From assembly GCA_902519635.1 (NCBI GenBank), contig CABYKW010000013.1, positions 1-15,147 of the forward strand: a stretch of DNA of 15,147 nucleotides, given 5' to 3'. The notes under the pieces were generated by a model. It ran no database searches, was not told the origin of the DNA, and worked only from the letters and a program-made list of their open reading frames with translations. The position numbers were made by a program, and so were the translations under genes. Each line of letters begins with the position of its first letter. Position 1 is the stretch's first letter. The DNA comes from an uncultured Pelagibacteraceae bacterium (GTDB lineage Bacteria > Pseudomonadota > Alphaproteobacteria > Pelagibacterales > Pelagibacteraceae). This document shows, one piece after another, positions 15,051 through 15,147 of the stretch.

Positions 15051-15147
15051 TTATTGATTAGTCTTGCTTTCAATAAATTTAATAGCATCTCCGACAGTTA
15101 AAATTTTTTCGGCTTCACTATCTGATATTTCAGAACCAAATTCTTCT
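15051..15147 (-). CDS. acpP: C-terminal part of acyl carrier protein (cut by window end)
   Basis: The last 31 residues of a protein read on the minus strand: [20 protein letters not shown] and then [11 protein letters not shown], ending at TAA (15051-15053). The pattern EEF.xEI.D.EAEKI.TV..AI.yI is the helix III and IV end of AcpP, the phosphopantetheine-carrying protein of fatty acid synthesis. The serine attachment site (DSL) lies beyond the window. It precedes gmk on the same strand with a 24-nt gap. A specialised acyl carrier protein paralogue cannot be excluded from the tail alone. Confidence 0.85.
   Translation of the reverse strand, partial: EEFGSEISDSEAEKILTVGDAIKFIESKTNQ

Noticed and set aside
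1..15147. CRISPR arrays, insertion sequences, integrases, toxin-antitoxin or defence genes
   Set aside because: No repeated spacer pattern, transposase-like frame or terminal inverted repeats were seen; the genes are continuous housekeeping loci with uniform composition.

Overview
The window is a housekeeping block from a very AT-rich, extremely compacted alphaproteobacterial genome. Gene order (lptF-lptG-lptD-surA-pdxA-rsmA facing gmk, divergent from pepA; purM-purN next to an Hda-type gene) is alphaproteobacterial. The low GC, lysine/asparagine/isoleucine-rich proteins, retained purine, vitamin B6 and LPS-export genes and near absence of non-coding DNA point to a free-living streamlined lineage such as SAR11 (Pelagibacterales). 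That placement is inference; no rRNA is present to confirm it. An obligate parasite of the Rickettsia type is less likely because purM and purN are kept.

Layout: 16 genes, two of them cut by the window ends. (1) The tail of an unidentified + strand gene meets aspS head-on. (2) A minus-strand cluster reads DUF2066 protein > Hda-like DnaA regulator > aspS, each overlapping the next. (3) Across a 25-nt divergent gap, purM-purN run on the + strand and meet ndk tail to tail. (4) pepA-ndk run on the minus strand. (5) A 136-nt divergent region, the only real intergenic space, carries a good sigma70-like promoter for pepA and a weaker candidate for lptF. (6) Six + strand genes, lptF-lptG-lptD-surA-pdxA-rsmA, overlap continuously for 7.2 kb. 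(7) gmk overlaps the 3' end of rsmA by 26 nt in antisense and is preceded, after 24 nt, by the tail of acpP.

Function: LptF and LptG are the membrane part of the LPS export ATPase, LptD is the outer-membrane LPS translocon, and SurA is the periplasmic chaperone for outer-membrane barrels including LptD, so these four form one envelope-biogenesis unit. PurM and PurN are steps of de novo purine synthesis; Gmk and Ndk act later in nucleotide metabolism. PdxA makes a pyridoxal phosphate precursor, RsmA matures 16S rRNA, AspRS charges tRNA, and the Hda-like protein probably restrains DnaA.

I found no mobile element, CRISPR array, tRNA, rRNA or riboswitch and no new multi-gene system. The points worth a second look are divergent PdxA active-site motifs, non-discriminating AspRS marks, interlocked convergent stop codons, gene junctions where commonly intervening genes are absent, and an uncharacterised exported DUF2066 protein.
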